Source: Prauserella cavernicola
GTDB taxonomy: Bacteria; Actinomycetota; Actinomycetes; Mycobacteriales; Pseudonocardiaceae
Assembly (NCBI RefSeq): GCF_016595675.1
Contig: NZ_JAENJH010000003.1
Location: 744,001 to 808,000, forward strand
DNA length: 64,000 nt
Direction of reading: 5' to 3'
Shown here: piece after piece, positions 8,835 through 18,396 of the stretch
Position numbering within the stretch: the stretch's first letter is position 1
Layout: each line of letters starts with the position of its first letter
Translations under genes and position numbers: made by a program
The notes under the pieces: generated by a model
Databases searched by the model: none
What the model saw: only the letters and a program-made list of their open reading frames with translations
What the model was told of the DNA's origin: nothing

Positions 8835-8963
8835 AAATCGTCAGTATCACGGTTGTCTCGGATGCGACAAGTGCACAGGTGGGAAAGGCAATGGAGTTGA
8901 CCCGAATAGGCATAAGGAAAACGTAAGTCGTCGCTTAGCGCTCGTCATTGGGGTGATCCGGCA

Positions 8964-9006
8964 CCGTGTTGGTTGTTCCCACAGATCGTCGGGAACACCA
9001 ACACGG
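8964..9006 (+). promoter_or_regulatory. Long hairpin in the 5' region of the secreted Pro/Gly-rich gene
   Basis: CCGTGTTGGT-T-GTTCCC pairs with GGGAACACCAACACGG across a 10-base loop: 16 base pairs with a single bulged T. It ends 15 bases before the ATG, immediately ahead of the GGAG ribosome site at 9010-9013. No U-tract follows, so it is more likely an operator or an RNA element affecting translation or stability than a terminator. Confidence 0.5.
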
Positions 9007-9021
9007 AGTGGAGATCCTGAG

Positions 9022-9405
9022 ATGAAGAATGGACTCGCCAGGTCGCTGGTCGTGGCAGGCATCGCCGCCGCGGGCATCCTCACCGCCTCGTCGGCCGCGT
9101 TCGCCGACACCTCGGGCGGGCAGCCCGGCCAGGACCCGTGCTCGGGCCCCATTACGCCGCCCATGCCCGCGCTGCCCAGCGTTCCCGGTCTGCCGACCGT
9201 GCCCTCGCTGCCGAACCTGCCGGGTCTGCCCGGCCTGCCCGGCGACGTCGAGCCCGCCCCGGCCAACGCGGTCGACGGCGGGGACGACTGCGTCCCCTCG
9301 GGCGTGCCGGGCGTTCCCCCGGGCGTCCCCTCGGGCGAGCCGGGCGTTCCTCCGGGCATCCCGTCGGGCGAGCCGGGCGTTCCCCCGGTCTCCGACCAGG
9401 CCTGA
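9022..9405 (+). CDS. Small secreted proline/glycine-rich repeat protein
   Basis: A 127-residue exported protein. The signal peptide is MKNGLARSLVVAGIAAAGILTASSAAFA with an AFA cleavage motif near residue 28. The mature part is low complexity: LPSVPGLPTVPSLPNLPGLP repeats, two cysteines (in DPCSGP and DDCVPSG) that may form a disulphide, and PSGxPGVPPG tandem units resembling collagen-like Gly-x-Pro spacing. Function unknown; probably a cell-surface or extracellular structural peptide. Being divergent from a two-component system makes it a candidate target of that system. A GGAG site lies 8 bases before ATG. Confidence 0.75.
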   Translation: MKNGLARSLVVAGIAAAGILTASSAAFADTSGGQPGQDPCSGPITPPMPALPSVPGLPTVPSLPNLPGLPGLPGDVEPAPANAVDGGDDCVPSGVPGVPPGVPSGEPGVPPGIPSGEPGVPPVSDQA

Positions 9406-9416
9406 TCGGACTCGGC

Positions 9417-10337
9417 TCAGGCGGGTGGCGGCGCGCTCGGCGCTGCCACCCGCCTGCCGTCGAGTTCGGGGATGTCCGCCCGGTCGGTGGAGACCCTGAG
9501 GTCGTCGTAGTTGATGTAGCTGTCGTGCCGCGGGGCGAAGTCGGGGGTCGCCCCGCCCGCGAAGCTGTCCAGGTAGGCCGCGTCTACCAGGTCGTCGTTG
9601 GTGACGAAGCGCAGGCCGCTCACCGTGGCCGCGGACTCGCCGTTGTAGAACACCTCGATCTCGCCGTCACGGTTGGCCTCGCCGTCGGTGACGGTGTTGA
9701 CCCGCACCCGCTGTACGACGTTGACCCACTCGCCGCGTGGCCAGTGGATGACGGAGCCGTCGCGCTTCAGCTCGGCGTAATCGCCGTACTTGCCGGGCTT
9801 GTCCATGTGGTAGTAGTACAGCGCCGCTTCGCCGTCTTCGCGCTGCCAGATGAAGCGGGAGCTGAATCCGTTGGTGCCGTCACAGGTGTCGCCTCCCGAA
9901 CAGAATTCTCCGCCGGCGAGCCCGACGCCGACCTTCCCGGCGTATGAGGTGGTTCCCCAGCTGAAGTCCTCGTCGAACCTGATCCACATGGACAGGTAGT
10001 ACTCGCGCGCACCGTCCAGTTCGAACGGTGCCTGCGCGCCCGATTCCTGGGGCCCCACCTTGCCTCCGGGGTAGAGCACCCGCAGTGACTTGCCGCCGCT
10101 GTGCGCCGGGGTGGAGTCGTCGATGACGGTCCGCTCCCGCATGCCGAGCGACCACGGCGCGCTCCAGCCGTCCTCGGCCCACTGTTCGAGCGGGTACGGC
10201 TCGCCCGCCGCGGGTCGCTCGAAGCCGTTCTCCGTGGGTGACCGGTCCGCGGCCGCGCCAGGGGTGGCCACAGTGGACAGCACCAGGGCAGCGGCCGCCG
10301 CGGTGGTGAGTCGCGCGGTCGTGGTCATCGCAGGCAC
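9417..10337 (-). CDS. Secreted polysaccharide-lyase-like protein (PL14-like jelly roll)
   Basis: A 306-residue exported protein. A signal peptide with ALVLSTVATPGAAA and an AxA site near residue 30 is followed by a beta-jelly-roll domain. Recognisable stretches are ELDGAREYYLSMWIRFDEDFSWG, GGEFCSGGDTCDGTNGFSSRF, ALYYYHMDKPGKYGD and INYDDLRVSTD, as in family 14-like alginate/glucuronan lyases and related hypothetical proteins. The reaction is inferred only from fold similarity. The start GTG is preceded by GAGGAG at 7 bases. Divergent from a TetR gene. Confidence 0.65.
   Translation of the reverse strand: MPAMTTTARLTTAAAAALVLSTVATPGAAADRSPTENGFERPAAGEPYPLEQWAEDGWSAPWSLGMRERTVIDDSTPAHSGGKSLRVLYPGGKVGPQESGAQAPFELDGAREYYLSMWIRFDEDFSWGTTSYAGKVGVGLAGGEFCSGGDTCDGTNGFSSRFIWQREDGEAALYYYHMDKPGKYGDYAELKRDGSVIHWPRGEWVNVVQRVRVNTVTDGEANRDGEIEVFYNGESAATVSGLRFVTNDDLVDAAYLDSFAGGATPDFAPRHDSYINYDDLRVSTDRADIPELDGRRVAAPSAPPPA
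9418..9456. terminator. Bidirectional hairpin between convergent genes
   Basis: CAGGCGGGTGGC pairs with GCCACCCGCCTG, with further GCGC/GCGC pairing inside. It lies just after the secreted-protein stop and covers the last codons of the convergent lyase-like gene, so it could end transcription both ways. Confidence 0.55.
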
Positions 10338-10523
10338 GGGTCTGCTCCTCGTTTGGGGGCGGCCGACGATAGTCGATCACGGCCCGGCGCGGGCCGGCGT
10401 CACGGTGCGACTGCCCGAACCGCCAGCCCGGTCTGTCCGGATCACCGGGAGCCCGGGGTTCACAGATGATGCCGACATTCGGATCGGCGATATCCTCGTC
10501 GCGTCGGCGACGGGAGGAGCGGG

Positions 10524-11594
10524 ATGGTTCGGCTGACGCGAGCCCAGCAGCAGGCGCGGACGCGCGACGCCGTGGTGGCGGCCGCGCGGCAGGAGTTCAT
10601 CGAGCACGGCTACGGCGCGGCGAAGGTGGACCGGATCGCCGAACGGGCCGAGCTCACCCGGGGCGCGGTGTACTCGAACTTCTCCGGCAAACGTGCTCTC
10701 TACCTGGCGGTTCTCGTCGACCTGGTCGACCGGGCAGCCGGGGACGTGGCCGTCGAACGGCCGGGGACGGTGGCCGAGGCGCTCGGCGCGTTCGCCAGGG
10801 TCTGGCTGGAGCGGCTCCCGCTGGCGCACGACGTCGACGCGGGTGGTCGCCTGCAGTTGCGGTCACTGGCCGGCATCGTCGAGGACGACGCGGGCCGGGC
10901 CGTGCTCGCCCAACTGGCCCGACTGGAAGCGCTGTTGCTCGCGCTCGGGCTGGAGTCCTGTGCCGACGATGGCGCGCGCCGCGTGCGCCTGGCCGAGCTG
11001 GCACTGACCATGCTGGGCGGATCGAGCCTGCTCGCCGAGCTGACGCCGGGATTCGGTGATCCCTTCGACCGGAGCAGGGCGTGTGCACACCTGGCTGGTC
11101 TGGACCTCGCGGACAACTGGGCGCCGCCCCACCTGGCCTACGTCACGCCGGCAACGCCCGTCCACCAGGACTGGGCGCCACCGGCGCAGCTGCTCGACCA
11201 GATCAGCGGCACCCCGGCCGACCTCACGGCGGACGGGGTGGTCGTCGTGCTCGGGGCCCAGCGGCTCGGCGCCGTCGAGGAGGCCGTGCGCTCCGGCGAA
11301 CCGGTCACGGTCGTGGTCGTGACCAGCGACCCGGCTGAGCTCGGGCAGCTCGTTCGCCTGCGCGTCAGGGACGCGCTCTCGTGCCTGGGGTCCGTGTTCC
11401 CACTTCGGACGTGGGAACGGCTGCGGCTGGTCATCGACGACGCGGCGCAGGTCGCCGCGGCGGTGGGGGTGAGTGACGCCACCGATACCACCGAAGTGGC
11501 GGTGCGGATCCACGCCGGCGCGGTCGTCGCCCGCGCCGAGGGCCACGGTGCCGCTCACGCCGTCGCGACGGGGCAGGCCGTCCGCGTGGACTGA
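10524..11594 (+). CDS. TetR family regulator with long C-terminal extension
   Basis: Residues 1-60 form a standard TetR HTH (TRDAVVAAARQEFIEHGYGAAKVDRIAERAELTRGAVYSNFSGKRALYLAV). A helical ligand domain follows to about 195. The protein is 356 residues, roughly 150 longer than usual; the extension (from about 200) has alternating hydrophobic strands such as TADGVVVVLGAQRL and EPVTVVVVTSDPAEL that suggest an extra alpha/beta domain. A GGGAGGAG site precedes ATG. It is divergent from the secreted lyase-like gene, which is the obvious candidate target. Confidence 0.82.
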   Translation: MVRLTRAQQQARTRDAVVAAARQEFIEHGYGAAKVDRIAERAELTRGAVYSNFSGKRALYLAVLVDLVDRAAGDVAVERPGTVAEALGAFARVWLERLPLAHDVDAGGRLQLRSLAGIVEDDAGRAVLAQLARLEALLLALGLESCADDGARRVRLAELALTMLGGSSLLAELTPGFGDPFDRSRACAHLAGLDLADNWAPPHLAYVTPATPVHQDWAPPAQLLDQISGTPADLTADGVVVVLGAQRLGAVEEAVRSGEPVTVVVVTSDPAELGQLVRLRVRDALSCLGSVFPLRTWERLRLVIDDAAQVAAAVGVSDATDTTEVAVRIHAGAVVARAEGHGAAHAVATGQAVRVD

Positions 11595-11621
11595 GCGCGC
11601 TCAATCCCGTGTGGACACAGC

Positions 11622-11652
11622 GAAGGGGCGAGCCGCTGCGGCTCGCCCCTTC
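11622..11652. terminator. Strong bidirectional terminator hairpin
   Basis: GAAGGGGCGAGCCGC and its exact complement GCGGCTCGCCCCTTC are separated by a single T, a 15-bp perfect inverted repeat between the convergent TetR and DUF4232 genes. Confidence 0.75.
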
Positions 11653-11664
11653 GACGTGTCAGGC

Positions 11665-12216
11665 TCAGGCGATACCCCGCACGAACGAACCCGGGTGCGT
11701 CGCGCCGTCCTGGCGCAGCACCGGCAGGTCGTCCGGCCAGTCCTGGATCAGCGGGCTGGACTCACCGGGAGGCGTGACCTCGATGGTGTCGGGCGTCCAG
11801 GTCTCGCTGCCCTGCGCCGGGCTCAGCACGGTCACCTCGGCGATCTCACTGGCCTCGCCGGGGACGAGGGCGGCGAAGCCACCGTCCGGCGTGCCCTGCG
11901 GCAGCTGGAACGTGTCGCCGTAGACGTCGTGCTCGGGCCCGACGAGCTCCACAGTGGGCAGTCCGTCGACGCCGCACGTGCTCTCGGAGATGTTCTTGAG
12001 GCTCAGCGTCATGGTGTGCTGTCCCGAGGCCCCGGCCTGCTGCGGCTCGCTCGCGGACAGCTTGAGCTGGCCCGAGGCGCAGGGCGGAACCTCACCGGCC
12101 TGCCCGGTCTCAACCGGGGCACCGGTGGTGGCGGACGCGGTGGTGATTCCCAGGACGAGAGCACCTGCCGCGGCGGCCACACCGGCGGTCACTCGCTTGA
12201 CAATGGTCCGAGTCAT
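11665..12216 (-). CDS. Secreted DUF4232 domain protein
   Basis: A 183-residue exported protein. The signal peptide contains RVTAGVAAAAGALVLGITTASA with cleavage near residue 29. The mature domain fits DUF4232: an N-terminal CASGQLKLSASEPQQAGASGQ strand, SLKNISESTCGVDGLPTVEL with the second of two conserved cysteines, and a GGFAALVPGEASEIAEVTVL strand. Such domains are immunoglobulin-like and common in actinobacterial envelopes; the role is unknown. The upstream 12217-12408 stretch contains only its promoter region and nothing else I recognise. Confidence 0.78.
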   Translation of the reverse strand: MTRTIVKRVTAGVAAAAGALVLGITTASATTGAPVETGQAGEVPPCASGQLKLSASEPQQAGASGQHTMTLSLKNISESTCGVDGLPTVELVGPEHDVYGDTFQLPQGTPDGGFAALVPGEASEIAEVTVLSPAQGSETWTPDTIEVTPPGESSPLIQDWPDDLPVLRQDGATHPGSFVRGIA

Positions 12217-12408
12217 GACAATTCCCTCCCTGTTGTTCCGGCGATTTCCCCGTCGCGGGCGAGGTGTTCGCCCGCATTTTCATCAATCGCCGCTCTGTGG
12301 CTTTGTGTGTTGATCCACGTTCGGTGGACGCCCGCTGAGCTGCACGAGTTGACCAATGGTGACGTGGGCCACCCGAAATAAACCTGTTCGTTCCCGCTGC
12401 GTCCAGGT

Positions 12409-12663
12409 CTATTTTCGCCGGTCAGAAACGGTGTTTAGTGGTGAGATCGACTCGCGCAGTTCGACGATCAGGGAGTGGACGTCGGAGATGTCGGAGAGGG
12501 CGGGCTTGGCGATGCCGGGTCCCACGTGGTCGGCCCATTTCCCGGAGATCGCCTCGTCGTCGGGAACCACGCCCCACGACGTTCGCGGCCCGTCCGGGAG
12601 GTCGATGCGCGCCCACGGTCGGTAGGTGGTGTCCGGGCCGTCGGTGTCGACGTGCACGGTCAC
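12409..12663 (-). CDS. Unrecognised small protein or gene fragment
   Basis: A frame of 84 codons from a GTG at 12663 to a stop at 12409. The sequence (TTYRPWARIDLPDGPRTSW, then PALSDISDVHSLIVELRES) looks like real protein composition rather than an antisense shadow, and the frame stays open further upstream, so this may be the C-terminus of a larger gene cut by the IclR locus. Its possible start lies one base from the IclR ATG on the other strand, which leaves no room for a normal promoter. I do not recognise the family. Confidence 0.35.
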   Translation of the reverse strand: MTVHVDTDGPDTTYRPWARIDLPDGPRTSWGVVPDDEAISGKWADHVGPGIAKPALSDISDVHSLIVELRESISPLNTVSDRRK

Positions 12664-12664
12664 G

Positions 12665-13461
12665 ATGTCGAACACCTCCCGCACAGCCGGGTCGAAGCGG
12701 GTCGCCGCGCTGCTGCTCGCTTTCGGAGAGGGCGGTGCGGGCAGCGAGCACGGAGTCAGCGACCCTCGCCCGTGCCGTCGGCCGGGAACGTAGTCAGGTG
12801 TCGCGCATGCTGCACGCGCTGGAGCGTGGTGGGCTGGTCGAACAGGACGCGGACAGCAGGCGCTACCGGCTCGGCTGGTCACTGCTGGTGCTCGTCGCCG
12901 GTGCCGGGGACGCGGCGTTGCTCCGCGCGGCCCGCCCGATGCTGCGGAGGATCGTCGCCAGGACCGGCGAGGTCGCGCTGTTGTCGGTTGCAGCAGGGAA
13001 ACCGGTCGCTGACCGTGCTGCGGGAGGAGCCGGCCCAGTCCCTGCGCGCGGGCGGCTGGGTGGGGCGCAGTTCCCCGATGCACTGCACCGCGTCCGGTCG
13101 TCCGCTGCTGTTCGACTCCGACGACGACCTGGTCGAGGCGCTCACCGCCGACGAACTGCTCGCGCCCACCCACGGACTCGCCGCTCCCCGGTCCCTCGAC
13201 GAACTGCTCGACCGGTTGCACACCGAGCGGCAACGCGGCTACGCCGTCGCGAGCGAAGAGGTGGAGATCGGGCTCACCTCGGTCGGCGTGCTCATCCGCA
13301 ACCACGCCGGTGACCTGCTCGCGGTCATCAACATCTCCGGCCCGACGTCGCGGCTGATCGCGCGCATCGACCAGGCGGCACACCGGTTGCGCGCCACCGC
13401 CACCGCACTCGAGTCCACACTCGCCCAGCCCCGGCCACCTGGCGCTGCGCCGCGCGGGTGA
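12665..13461 (+). pseudogene. IclR family regulator with two apparent frameshifts
   Basis: The three reading frames joined give a full-length IclR protein of about 265 residues. Frame one, from ATG 12665, reads SKRVAALLLAFGEGG; near 12772 it must shift to give LARAVGRERSQVSRMLHALERGGLV plus YRLGWSLL (HTH and wing). Near 12990 a second shift leads to QGNRSLTVLREEP and the effector domain with YAVASEEVEIGLTSVGVLI and VINISGP. Both shifts are the equivalent of one extra base. Either the gene is dead or the sequence has errors; its content otherwise looks intact. Confidence 0.6.
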
Positions 13462-13468
13462 CCGGGCG

Positions 13469-14311
13469 CTACAGCGCGAGCATCGCCGCGGCGACCTCGT
13501 CGGCGGCCGCGTCGGGAATCGCGTTCGCCGCGTCGTCGAGCACGAGCAGTCGCGCTCCGGCGATCTCGCGGGCGAGTGCTTCGCCGTTGCCCACCGGGAA
13601 GAACAGGTCGCGCCGACCGTGCACCACGAGTGTCGGCAGTGCCAGCTCCGGCAGCCGTTCGCGCCAGCGCGGCGTGCAGTCGAGCTTCGAGAACACCATG
13701 CCCAGCTGGTTGGCCAGGTGGACCGAGGGCTCCGCGCTCGGTGTGCGGTCGAACACGCGCCCGGCGTTCTCGCGGGCGTCGGCCGGGTCGGTGCCGAGCA
13801 CCTCCGCGCTCGCGGCGGCGAACTCCGCGACGGCGGCGCGATCGGACCAGTCGGGCATCGGCACCGCGAAGAGCCGCTCCATCGCCGCGCCGTCGTGGTC
13901 GGGCAGATCGTCGTCGACAGGGCCAGGCGCGACGGGCCGGGTGGCGACGACGGTCAGTGCCGAGAACGCGTCCGGGTGGTCGAGCGCGGCGACCTGGGCC
14001 ACCATCCCGCCGACGCCGATGCCCGCCAGGTGCGCGGGCCGGTCGTCGAGTCCGCGGGCGAGTGCGGCGGCGTCCGCGGCGAGGTCGCGCAGCGTGTAGT
14101 CCGGGGCTTCGGGGTCGGCGGTCGTCGAGGTGCCGGAGTCGCGCAGGTCGTATCGGACGACGTGCGCTCCGCCCCTGGCGAGCGCCTCGCAGAGCGAGTC
14201 GGGCCAGGACAGCATCGTCGTGCCGCCCGCGAGCAGCACGAGTGGTGCCGTCGCGTCGCCGAAGTGCTCGATCCCCAGTGTGACCCCGCCGGGCGTACGG
14301 AAGGAATTCAT
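13469..14311 (-). CDS. Alpha/beta-hydrolase-fold protein lacking nucleophile and catalytic His
   Basis: A complete alpha/beta hydrolase fold of about 280 residues: VLLAGGTTMLSW, VVRYDLRDSGTS, a nucleophile-elbow region HLAGIGVGGMVAQ, and VVHGRRDLFFPV with the acidic residue. At the elbow, family members have G-x-S-M-G-G; here the serine position is glycine (GIGVGG). The catalytic His region, normally GH before a Pro, reads AANAIP. Two of the three triad residues are thus absent while the fold is conserved. ATG 14311 has GGAGG five bases upstream. It may be a binding protein or pseudoenzyme. Confidence 0.75.
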   Translation of the reverse strand: MNSFRTPGGVTLGIEHFGDATAPLVLLAGGTTMLSWPDSLCEALARGGAHVVRYDLRDSGTSTTADPEAPDYTLRDLAADAAALARGLDDRPAHLAGIGVGGMVAQVAALDHPDAFSALTVVATRPVAPGPVDDDLPDHDGAAMERLFAVPMPDWSDRAAVAEFAAASAEVLGTDPADARENAGRVFDRTPSAEPSVHLANQLGMVFSKLDCTPRWRERLPELALPTLVVHGRRDLFFPVGNGEALAREIAGARLLVLDDAANAIPDAAADEVAAAMLAL

Positions 14312-14433
14312 CTCCACCTCCGGGCCACACGCTACGCGCTACACCGGTCAGGGGGCCGAAAACGTCGCGGCGCACGGCGTGAAGTGGTACGACCAAGAGC
14401 GACAGCCGTGGCCGACCGGGATCGGAGCCATCC

Positions 14434-15111
14434 GTGATCGTTACGTTCGACCTCTTCAGCGCGCTGACCGACTCCCGCCGCGGCGGCGCGGCCGCCTTCG
14501 CCGGGATCGCCGGCGAACGTGGCTGGCCCTGCGGCGGCGAGCAGCTCTACGACGAATGGGACCGGCGCAACAAACGGGCCCAGCAACGGGTCGACACCAG
14601 CGCGGGCTGGGTGAGCTTCCGGGACATCTCGCGAGACGCTCTCGCCGCCACGTACACGGCGCTGGACCTCGATGCCGACGCGGACACCGACATCGACCGC
14701 GTCCAGGCCAGTGTCGGCGACTGGCCGCTGTGGCCGGACGTCGCCGAGGGCCTGCCCGCCGTGGCCGCGCACGTCCGGATCGGGATCCTGTCGAACGTCG
14801 ACGACGAGCTCGCCGTCACCACGCGCGCCCACTCGCTCGTGGACGCCGGTCTGGTGCTCAGCTCGCAGCGGCTCGGCGCCTACAAACCCGATCCGGACAT
14901 CTACCTGCGCGCCCGGGACTTCGCGGGCGACGACCTCGTCCATGTCGCCACGTCGGCCCGCGACGTGCGCGGAGCGCTGGAGGCCGGAATCCACACGGTG
15001 CGGCTCGTCCGGCCGGGCCACCGGCTCGATCCCGCCGGACCGGTGCCCGCCGTGTCGATCGACGCCGTACCCGAACTGCTCGAGCACGTGGTGCGCGACG
15101 GAACCGGATGA
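14434..15111 (+). CDS. HAD superfamily hydrolase (haloacid-dehalogenase-like)
   Basis: A 225-residue HAD protein. Motif I is FDLFSALTD with the nucleophilic Asp at position 6; motif II is ILSNVDD; motif III Lys is in YKPDPDIYLRA; motif IV is DLVHVATSARDVRGALEAG. The cap (about 15-100) is helical, as in type II haloacid dehalogenases. The substrate cannot be read from sequence. It starts with GTG behind GGAG and ends just before a hairpin that separates it from rox. Confidence 0.85.
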   Translation: MIVTFDLFSALTDSRRGGAAAFAGIAGERGWPCGGEQLYDEWDRRNKRAQQRVDTSAGWVSFRDISRDALAATYTALDLDADADTDIDRVQASVGDWPLWPDVAEGLPAVAAHVRIGILSNVDDELAVTTRAHSLVDAGLVLSSQRLGAYKPDPDIYLRARDFAGDDLVHVATSARDVRGALEAGIHTVRLVRPGHRLDPAGPVPAVSIDAVPELLEHVVRDGTG

Positions 15112-15137
15112 GTGGGTCCACAACGGACAAAACAAAA

Positions 15138-15162
15138 GGCAAGGAGAACAACTCTCCCTGCC
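15138..15162 (+). terminator. Hairpin after the HAD gene
   Basis: GGCAAGGAGA and TCTCCCTGCC pair around ACAAC with one A-C mismatch, 27 bases after the HAD stop. It separates that gene from the rifamycin-responsive element and rox. Confidence 0.5.
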
Positions 15163-15177
15163 ACTCTCAACTTATAG

Positions 15178-16728
<1,551 letters not shown>

Positions 16729-16744
16729 GCCGTCACGGGCTGGG

Positions 16745-16776
16745 ACGCGGAGCCGGCGGTGACGTCGGCTCCGCGT
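16745..16776. terminator. Bidirectional terminator between rox and the esterase gene
   Basis: ACGCGGAGCCG pairs with CGGCTCCGCGT across ten bases, between two convergent genes. Confidence 0.65.
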
Positions 16777-16796
16777 TGATCCACAGCGGACTCGGC

Positions 16797-18131
16797 TCAG
16801 TCTCTGGGGAAGGCGATCGTGTCGCTCGCCGCGTCCGGCGGCACCATCCCCGTGCGCGCGAACTCGCCCCAGATGCGCCGGATCCGGCGGCCGTGTCGCT
16901 CGATGTCGGCCCACGTGGCCTCGCCCAGCAGCTGGGCGCCCTCCCACGCCCTGCGCGACCCGAATAGCAACGGAATGTCGGTGACATGGGCCGCGCCGAA
17001 CTCGCTGCCTTCGGGCCGCCACGTCAGGCGGTAGCGGGTGGCGCGCCCGCCCGCTTCCCGGTGCCTGCGGGCGAACGCCCGTGCCGGGGATTCGTAGATC
17101 CTGCGCGTGGAGGCTCCGACGAGTGCGCGCCGGACGAGACGGCCCAGCACCGGCACCCGGAACAGCCTGTCCAGCGCCGGCACCGCCGCGATGAACAGCG
17201 CCGTCTCCTCTGCGGTTGACCCGATCAGGACGTCGATGCTGGGGGCCACTGTCCGCCACGCCGCGTCCCGGTCGGCCTCGCCGGGCACCGGTGGCAGGCC
17301 GTACTGGACGCCGAACGGCATGCCACCCGCGAGCCCGAACCGGCGGGCCGCCCGCTCGGCCACGGGCTGCAGAGCCAGCACCTCGTCGACGCTGGCCTCG
17401 ACCGGCGGGTCGCCCACGGCCGCGAGCATGGCCCGCGTCATCGCGTCGCGTCCGTGGGTGATGCCGAGCGGTGCGCTCTGGATCACCGCTCGCCGGAACA
17501 GGCCGGACGCCTCGTCGGTGAGCATCAGCTGCGCGATCGCGTCCCCGCCCGCGGACTGGCCGAACACGGTGACCAGCGCCGGGTCACCGCCCAGCGCGGC
17601 GATGTTGTCCCGCACCCAGCGCAACGCGACCAGCTGGTCCAGTAGCCCCAGGTTGGCGGGTGCGCGCACCCCGTCGCCGAGGAACCCGAGGACACCGAGC
17701 CGGTAGGTGAGCGAGACGACCACCACCCGCTGCTCCACCACCAGCGCACGCGGGTCGTAGACGGCCAGATCACCCGCCCCGGTGACGTAGGAGCCGCCGT
17801 GGATCCACACCAGCACGGGCAGCTGCTCGTCGTCGGCGAGGTCGGCCGGGACGGTGACCGAGAGGCGCTGGCAGTGCTCGTCCTGCCCGAGGTCGTCGTC
17901 GCCGATCAGCCGCGCGAGCAGCTCGGAGGGGTGTTGGGGCGCGGCGGGAGCGCGCTCGGTCGCCGCGAACGGCTCGTCGAAGGGCGGCACGGGCCGTGGC
18001 GGCGCGAACCGGTCCGCCGTGGCGTAGGGGATGCCGAGCATCCGCACCACGGCGCCGTCGACCAGCCCGAGCAGTTGTCCCGCCGGGGTGTCGAACGCCC
18101 GTTCTCCCAGCTCGTCGGTAGTGTCGCGCAC
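16797..18131 (-). CDS. Carboxylesterase type B
   Basis: A 444-residue type B carboxylesterase. It has RMLGIPYATADRFAPP, the oxyanion motif VWIHGGSYVTGAG, DQLVALRWVRDNIAALGGDP, the nucleophile elbow VFGQSAGGDAI, the acid region GSTAEETALF and a late HVTDIPLLFG (His). It is slightly shorter than the usual 490-500 residues and has no signal peptide. It starts with GTG behind GAGGAGG. Substrate unknown; enzymes of this family hydrolyse carboxylic esters, including drugs and xenobiotics. Confidence 0.88.
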   Translation of the reverse strand: MRDTTDELGERAFDTPAGQLLGLVDGAVVRMLGIPYATADRFAPPRPVPPFDEPFAATERAPAAPQHPSELLARLIGDDDLGQDEHCQRLSVTVPADLADDEQLPVLVWIHGGSYVTGAGDLAVYDPRALVVEQRVVVVSLTYRLGVLGFLGDGVRAPANLGLLDQLVALRWVRDNIAALGGDPALVTVFGQSAGGDAIAQLMLTDEASGLFRRAVIQSAPLGITHGRDAMTRAMLAAVGDPPVEASVDEVLALQPVAERAARRFGLAGGMPFGVQYGLPPVPGEADRDAAWRTVAPSIDVLIGSTAEETALFIAAVPALDRLFRVPVLGRLVRRALVGASTRRIYESPARAFARRHREAGGRATRYRLTWRPEGSEFGAAHVTDIPLLFGSRRAWEGAQLLGEATWADIERHGRRIRRIWGEFARTGMVPPDAASDTIAFPRD

Positions 18132-18199
18132 GCGCCCTCCTCAGCTCCCCAAGATCACGAGCGAAGCCTACGAGACGGCGGGGACAGGGGCACGACATG

Positions 18200-18239
18200 A
18201 CTGTGGCGGCCGCCCCGGGAAGGGAACGACCGCCACAGT
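18200..18239 (-). terminator. Hairpin downstream of tRNA-His
   Basis: ACTGTGGCGG pairs with CCGCCACAGT around a 20-base loop, nine bases beyond the tRNA 3' end in its direction of transcription. Confidence 0.5.
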
Positions 18240-18247
18240 TGAACGTT

Positions 18248-18323
18248 TGGGGTGAGTAACGGGACTTGAACCCGCGACCTCCTGGACCACAACCAGGCGC
18301 TCTACCGACTGAGCTATACCCAC
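18248..18323 (-). tRNA. tRNA-His (anticodon GUG)
   Basis: The minus strand folds as a complete tRNA: acceptor GTGGGTA with TACTCAC, D stem GCTC/GAGC, anticodon stem CCTGG/CCAGG holding loop TTGTGGT (anticodon GTG), variable loop, T stem GCGGG/CCCGT with TTCAAGT. CCA is encoded at the 3' end, and a G precedes position 1 opposite C73, the histidine identity pair. No att-like repeat is visible beside it. Confidence 0.95.
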
Positions 18324-18396
18324 CATGCGAGGAGCCGCTGAGCACCTCGGCTGGAATATCGTAGCGTGCCGTGTCCGTGGCTCCGCACCGGGTTAC

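Noticed and set aside
12475-13461. A 328-codon plus ORF as a single IclR protein
   Set aside because: Only its second half resembles IclR; the first half is the antisense-like reading of other frames.
18248-18323. tRNA-His as an integration site
   Set aside because: No copy of its 3' end was found in the neighbouring sequence; no island genes beside it.
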